Positions 51,717-55,235 of a stretch of 55,235 nucleotides of DNA are shown here, piece by piece. The notes beneath the pieces were generated by a model. It was given only the letters and a program-made list of their open reading frames with translations. It had not been told where the DNA came from and made no database searches. The position numbers and the translations under genes are program-made. Source of the stretch: Alkalihalobacillus deserti (GTDB taxonomy: Bacteria; Bacillota; Bacilli; Bacillales; Bacillaceae_D); contig NZ_JAJAFR010000024.1 of the NCBI RefSeq assembly GCF_020734105.1, positions 1-55,235 of the forward strand. Direction: 5' to 3'. Each line of letters begins with the position of its first letter. The first letter of the stretch is position 1.

Positions 51717-52842
51717 ATGGCTAGTATTCAACAAAGAGGAAAGAAATCGTTTCAATACACAGTAAGTCACACAGTAAATGGTGAAACAACGGTATTTAGA
51801 AAAGGTGGATTTAAAAACAGAACAGAGGCAAAAGCCGCTGCTACAGAACTTGAGGCAAAATTAAATAAGGGGATAGTACCTCATTTAAAGGATGCTCCAA
51901 TTGATGAATATTTTGATAACTGGGTACAGTTATACAAAAAAGGTCTATCCGATGTAACACTAAGACATTATAAATACACCTATGAACGAATTAAAGAACA
52001 TTTTGGTAGTAAACCACTGCAAGATATTACTAAAAATTCTTACCAGGAATTCCTGAATGAATTTGGTGAAAACAAGGCTAAAGAAACCGTCGAAAAGCTT
52101 CATGGCCATATACGCGAATGTGTTCAGGAAGCGGTAGAAGAACAAATTATTCCTCGTAATTTCACTCTGAAAACCAATTTATATTACACGGTTCTTGCTA
52201 AGGTTGAAAGTGAAAAACACTTAAACTATAACGATAGCAAGTTGGTGTATAAAGAATTACTCAAGAGGCTTCATGAAGATAAAGTGTATTATCTATTATT
52301 ATTAGGTTTAGAAACAGGTTTACGTTTTGCAGAACTTGTTGGTCTCACTTTTGAAGACTGACTTTGATAACAACAAAATCAATGTTAATAAAACTTGGGG
52401 GTATAGCAATAGAAAAAAATTGGGATTTGGTCGTACCAAGAAGAGGTCCAATGGAACATACTGTGACAGAATAATTAGCGTCAACATAAAAACAATGAGT
52501 GTGTTTAAAGATTTATTTAAAACACTACCGGACAATAAACATCGTTTGGTCTTCTATAATTCAAAATCTAAGTACAAAGTGATCACAAATGAACGTGCGA
52601 ATAAGTTATTAAAAGAAGTTTAACTTTACTTAAACATTCTTCCGCTTATTGGTGTGCATGGACTAAGACATACTCACGGTAGTGTACTGATACACAAAGG
52701 TACAAGATTACATTATGTGAGTAAGCGTCTAGGTCATAGTGATATTGAGACAACTTATAAAAAGTATATTCATCTTTTAGAAGAATCAGAAGAGGAAGAC
52801 GAGAAAATTACAAATGAAACGTATGAAAGTTTATACGATTAA
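51717..52842 (+). pseudogene. Tyrosine integrase of the island, frameshift plus nonsense codon
   Basis: ATG 51717 with GAGGAGATG-type site. Residues 1-60 are the arm-binding domain (SFQYTVSHTVNGETTVFRKG), then a SAM-like domain (YFDNWVQLYKKGLSDVTLRH), then LLGLETGLRFAELVGLTFED with the first catalytic Arg. The frame breaks near 52355, resumes as DFDNNKINVNKTWGYSNRKK, meets TAA at 52621, and continues with HGLRHTHGS (HxxR) and LGHSDIETTYKKYIHL (His, Tyr). All catalytic residues can be read across the breaks, so it was an intact Tn916/ICE-type integrase. It points at the tRNA-Leu attachment site. Confidence 0.88.
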
Positions 52843-53029
52843 GGTGAATGAAGCAAAAAAGATGTGGTCAAAGCTTATCAAGTGATATTAACTTGATAAG
52901 CTATTATTGTATTGCCATTGCTAATTCTTAAATAAAATTTATGATTATATTGCTAAAAGGACCTTAAGCTAAACACTTATTACTATTTTGTTTAACTTTT
53001 TAATCCTATTAAAAGGTGCATATTTCTTT
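52843..53029. other. Region between integrase and attachment site
   Basis: A hairpin AGCTTATCAAGT/ACTTGATAAGCT at 52872-52902 probably ends the integrase transcript. No gene. Confidence 0.5.
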
Positions 53030-53081
53030 GTGTAAAAACTTGTGTAAAAAATATTAGCCATGTGTAAAATCTCGTGTAAAA
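53030..53081. repeat. Four GTGTAAAA direct repeats, likely integrase arm sites
   Basis: GTGTAAAA at 53030, 53042, 53062 and 53074, with steps of 12, 20 and 12 bases. The array lies 120-170 bases inside the island end next to the integrase. AP2-like N-terminal domains of such integrases bind short direct repeats in this position. Confidence 0.65.
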
Positions 53082-53124
53082 AAAATCGCGTTCTATCTGT
53101 TTCTAACTTATTCTCTAAAAAACA

Positions 53125-53165
53125 AAAAACTCAGAAACATTGATTTATCAACACTTCTGAGTTTA
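53125..53165 (-). terminator. Terminator now ending the tRNA operon
   Basis: AAACTCAGAA and TTCTGAGTTT, ten bp with a loop that pairs further (TTGAT/ATCAA). On the minus strand TTTTTTG follows. It is supplied by the island, 37 bases after tRNA-Leu. Confidence 0.75.
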
Positions 53166-53201
53166 TAATCTGTTTTAAATTTAACCTAATTCTATGTATG
53201 G

Positions 53202-53276
53202 TACCGGTGGCCGGGGTCGAACCGGCACTCCAGAAGGAACACGATTTTGAGTCGTGCGCGTCTGCCAATTCCGCCA
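53202..53276 (-). repeat. Near-end attachment repeat inside tRNA-Leu(CAA)
   Basis: 75 bases identical to 33401-33475. It is the 3' part of the intact tRNA gene, which the incoming island rebuilt. Confidence 0.9.
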
Positions 53277-53283
53277 CACCGGC
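53202..53283 (-). tRNA. tRNA-Leu(CAA)
   Basis: 82 bases with a complete acceptor stem GCCGGTG/CACCGGT and anticodon loop CTCAAAA. Class II variable arm. CCA is not encoded. Site of island integration. Confidence 0.93.
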
Positions 53284-53292
53284 AAATAATGG

Positions 53293-53366
53293 CGCGCCCT
53301 GAGAGATTCGAACTCCCGACCTTTTGATTCGTAGTCAAACACTCTATCCAGCTGAGCTAAGGGCGC
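53293..53366 (-). tRNA. tRNA-Arg(ACG)
   Basis: Acceptor GCGCCC/GGGCGC, anticodon loop CTACGAA. Encoded CCA follows. Confidence 0.93.
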
Positions 53367-53394
53367 AAAAGTTGTATTAATTTAATTAAAAGAG

Positions 53395-53480
53395 TGCCGA
53401 GGGCCGGACTTGAACCGGCACGATAGTCACCTACCGCAGGATTTTAAGTCCTGTGTGTCTGCCAATTCCACCACCCCGGC
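53395..53480 (-). tRNA. tRNA-Leu(UAA)
   Basis: Acceptor GCCGGGG/CCTCGGC, anticodon loop CTTAAAA, long variable arm. Confidence 0.93.
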
Positions 53481-53497
53481 ACGGCAGAAATATATGG

Positions 53498-53569
53498 AGG
53501 CGGCACCCGGATTCGAACCGGGGGATAAGGGTTTTGCAGACCCGTGCCTTACCACTTGGCTATGCCGCC
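53498..53569 (-). tRNA. tRNA-Cys(GCA)
   Basis: Acceptor GGCGGCA/TGCCGCC, anticodon loop CTGCAAA, encoded CCA. Confidence 0.93.
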
Positions 53570-53582
53570 AAACAAAAAATGG

Positions 53583-53654
53583 AGCGGAAGACGAGATTCG
53601 AACTCGCGACCCCCACCTTGGCAAGGTGGTGTTCTACCACTGAACTACTTCCGC
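53583..53654 (-). tRNA. tRNA-Gly(GCC)
   Basis: Acceptor GCGGAAG/CTTCCGC, anticodon GCC between CCACCTT and AAGGTGG, encoded CCA. Confidence 0.93.
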
Positions 53655-53659
53655 GTTGG

Positions 53660-53731
53660 CTGGGCTAGCAGGATTCGAACCTACGCATGACGGAATCAAA
53701 ATCCGTTGCCTTACCGCTTGGCGATAGCCCA
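53660..53731 (-). tRNA. tRNA-Gln(UUG)
   Basis: Acceptor TGGGCTA/TAGCCCA, anticodon loop TTTTGAT, encoded CCA. Confidence 0.93.
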
Positions 53732-53755
53732 ACGCAAAAAATATAATGTTTATGG

Positions 53756-53829
53756 GGCGACTGATGGGAATTGAACCCACGAGTGCCGGAATCACAATCC
53801 GGTGCGTTAACCACTTCGCCACAATCGCC
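53756..53829 (-). tRNA. tRNA-His(GUG)
   Basis: Anticodon loop TTGTGAT. The acceptor has the extra G-1:C73 pair typical of tRNA-His. Encoded CCA. Confidence 0.93.
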
Positions 53830-53848
53830 AACATATTAATGAATTTGG

Positions 53849-53919
53849 CAGGGGTAGTAGGAATTGAACCCACACCGAAGGTTTTGGAGACCTTTGTTCT
53901 ACCTTTAAACTATACCCCT
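53849..53919 (-). tRNA. tRNA-Trp(CCA)
   Basis: Acceptor AGGGGTA/TACCCCT, anticodon loop CTCCAAA, encoded CCA. Confidence 0.93.
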
Positions 53920-53930
53920 AAAATAAATGG

Positions 53931-54012
53931 TGGAGGGGGACGGATTCGAACCGCCGAACCCGGAGGGAGCGGATTTACAGTCCGCCGCGTTTAGCCACTT
54001 CGCTACCCCTCC
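53931..54012 (-). tRNA. tRNA-Tyr(GUA)
   Basis: Acceptor GGAGGGG/CCCCTCC, anticodon loop CTGTAAA, long variable arm, encoded CCA. Confidence 0.93.
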
Positions 54013-54094
54013 ACGAAAACACAATACCTATATTACAAAATATGTTCGTAAAAGTCAATATGTGAACAGTATTTTTTAGGTCAAGTCACGAGAG

Positions 54095-54167
<73 letters not shown>

Positions 54168-54178
54168 ATAGTAAATGG

Positions 54179-54251
54179 TGGCTCAGGACGGAATCGAACC
54201 GCCGACACATGGATTTTCAGTCCATTGCTCTACCGACTGAGCTACTGAGCC
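54179..54251 (-). tRNA. tRNA-Phe(GAA)
   Basis: Acceptor GGCTCAG/CTGAGCC, anticodon loop CTGAAAA, encoded CCA. Confidence 0.93.
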
Positions 54252-54270
54252 AACTTTTAAAATTAAATGG

Positions 54271-54344
54271 CGGTCCGGACGGGACTCGAACCCGCGACCT
54301 CCTGCGTGACAGGCAGGCATTCTAACCAACTGAACTACCGGACC
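54271..54344 (-). tRNA. tRNA-Asp(GUC)
   Basis: Acceptor GGTCCGG/CCGGACC, anticodon loop CTGTCAC, encoded CCA. Confidence 0.93.
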
Positions 54345-54355
54345 ATTAATGGTAA

Positions 54356-54429
<74 letters not shown>

Positions 54430-54547
54430 TCGTTATAAAGTATTCGGATGATGTTATTCCAATGAAGAGAGATCTTCCTCTTCTCGTATTTCATAGAAGT
54501 TAATGCGTCGATGTTACTCGAAGATCATTCAACGATGTTATGCTCGT

Positions 54548-54567
54548 TGCTCCACCCCGCGTCGTTA
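54548..54567 (-). repeat. Fragment of tRNA-fMet 5' end and leader
   Basis: TGCTCCACCCCGCGTCGTTA is identical to 54416-54435, which is the first 14 bases of tRNA-fMet and its upstream leader. It lies in an unusually long gap (155 bases) of the tRNA operon. Confidence 0.8.
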
Positions 54568-54584
54568 CATTAAGATAAATATGG

Positions 54585-54657
54585 TGGAGGATGACGGGAT
54601 CGAACCGCCGACCCCCTGCTTGTAAGGCAGGTGCTCTCCCAGCTGAGCTAATCCTCC
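54585..54657 (-). tRNA. tRNA-Val(UAC)
   Basis: Acceptor GGAGGAT/ATCCTCC, anticodon loop CTTACAA, encoded CCA. Confidence 0.93.
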
Positions 54658-54667
54658 ATATAATTGG

Positions 54668-54739
54668 TGACCCGTACGGGAATCGAACCCGTGATACCGC
54701 CGTGAAAGGGCGGTGTCTTAACCGCTTGACCAACGGGCC
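54668..54739 (-). tRNA. tRNA-Glu(UUC)
   Basis: Acceptor GGCCCGT/ACGGGTC, anticodon loop CTTTCAC, encoded CCA. Confidence 0.93.
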
Positions 54740-54759
54740 ATTATCAAAAAACTACCTGG

Positions 54760-54850
54760 CGGAGAGCGAGGGATTCGAACCCTCGAGACGGTTTTACGCC
54801 GCCTACACGATTTCCAATCGTGCTCCTTCGGCCAGCTCGGACAGCTCTCC
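54760..54850 (-). tRNA. tRNA-Ser(GGA)
   Basis: Acceptor GGAGAGC/GCTCTCC, anticodon loop TTGGAAA, long variable arm, encoded CCA. Confidence 0.93.
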
Positions 54851-54857
54851 ATATTGG

Positions 54858-54929
54858 CTCCACAGGTAGGACTCGAACCTACGACCGATCGGTTAACAGC
54901 CGATAGCTCTACCACTGAGCTACTGTGGA
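54858..54929 (-). tRNA. tRNA-Asn(GUU)
   Basis: Acceptor TCCACAG/CTGTGGA, anticodon loop CTGTTAA, encoded CCA. First tRNA after 5S rRNA. Confidence 0.93.
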
Positions 54930-54937
54930 ATAATAAT

Positions 54938-55053
54938 GCCTGGCAACGTCCTACTCTCACAGGGGGAAGCCCCCAACTACCATCGGCGCAAAAGAGCTTA
55001 ACGACCGTGTTCGGCATGGGAACGGGTGTGACCTCTTCGCTATCGCCACCAGA
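54938..55053 (-). rRNA. rrf: 5S ribosomal RNA
   Basis: 116 bases. The 5' end TCTGGTGGCGATAGCG and the 3' end GTAGGACGTTGCCAGGC pair. Internal text GAAGAGGTCACACCCGTTCC and CGAACACGG is typical of Bacillus 5S rRNA. Confidence 0.95.
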
Positions 55054-55168
55054 CTATAAGGTATTTTTAATAAAATACCATTGAAAGAATTAAGGTTCTC
55101 TCAAAACTAGATAATGCAAAATAGAAATATTTTCATATTTATTCAAAATATGACGTCAAGAAATATAT

Positions 55169-55235
55169 TGGATAAGTCCTCGACCGATTAGTATCTGTCA
55201 GCTCCACGTGTCGCCACGCTTCCACACCAGACCTA
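55169..55235 (-). rRNA. rrl: 23S ribosomal RNA, 3' end (cut by window edge)
   Basis: Minus-strand text GGAGCTGACAGATACTAATC, then GGTCGAGGACTTATCC, is the 3' end of Bacillus 23S rRNA. The rest is outside the window. A 115-base spacer separates it from 5S. Confidence 0.93.

Overview
The window is low-GC Firmicutes DNA, most likely from a spore-forming Bacillaceae. Supports are the AGGAGG-type ribosome sites with GTG and TTG starts, a sigma-B type promoter in front of dps, a GlpP-style glpK/glpD arrangement, CitM with a CitST-like pair, and a trnD-like tRNA order behind a 23S-5S rRNA operon. I cannot name the species.

Positions 1-24,600 are mostly ordinary chromosome: the end of an IS3-type transposase, a DUF5366 membrane protein, trmL, an amidase-like protein, ogt, queG, a B3/B4 protein, dps and ferritin, glpD and glpK, and an EamA transporter. 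Then comes a molybdenum block: an FdhF/YdeP oxidoreductase, a DUF2294 protein, fdhD, a moaA-moeA-mobB-moaE-moaD operon and a divergent moaB-mobA pair. Catalase, a truncated haemoglobin and a HEAT-like protein follow.

Positions 25,000-33,300 are a scarred stretch. Two group II intron pieces point at each other across an internally deleted IS1182-type element, and both are cut at the same point of domain V. The live part is a CitM-type citrate transporter, and a CitS/CitT-like two-component system in the opposite direction. A broken tyrosine recombinase gene ends the stretch.

Positions 33,401-53,276 read as a roughly 20 kb genomic island in a tRNA-Leu(CAA) gene. A 75-base copy of the tRNA 3' part lies at the far end, and a broken integrase with four GTGTAAAA repeats lies at the tRNA end. 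The island carries a compact operon of a twin-arginine L-amino-acid-oxidase-like flavoenzyme, a RidA family protein with its own signal peptide, TatA and TatC. It also carries two IS110 elements whose upstream RNAs look like bridge RNAs with guides matching their own flanks, a DUF421 protein, a decayed Septu-like (PtuA/PtuB) defence pair, and an unrecognised TerB-domain plus hydrolase-like membrane pair. Many small remnants lie between them (chemotaxis receptor, EgtB-like, resolvase, EamA).

Positions 53,202-55,235, on the minus strand, hold the 3' end of 23S rRNA, 5S rRNA and 17 tRNA genes ending in the tRNA-Leu that received the island.

The two most interesting systems are the secreted amino-acid oxidase/RidA/Tat operon, which would make an oxidase product and clear its imine outside the membrane, and the paired IS110 elements with different target guides.
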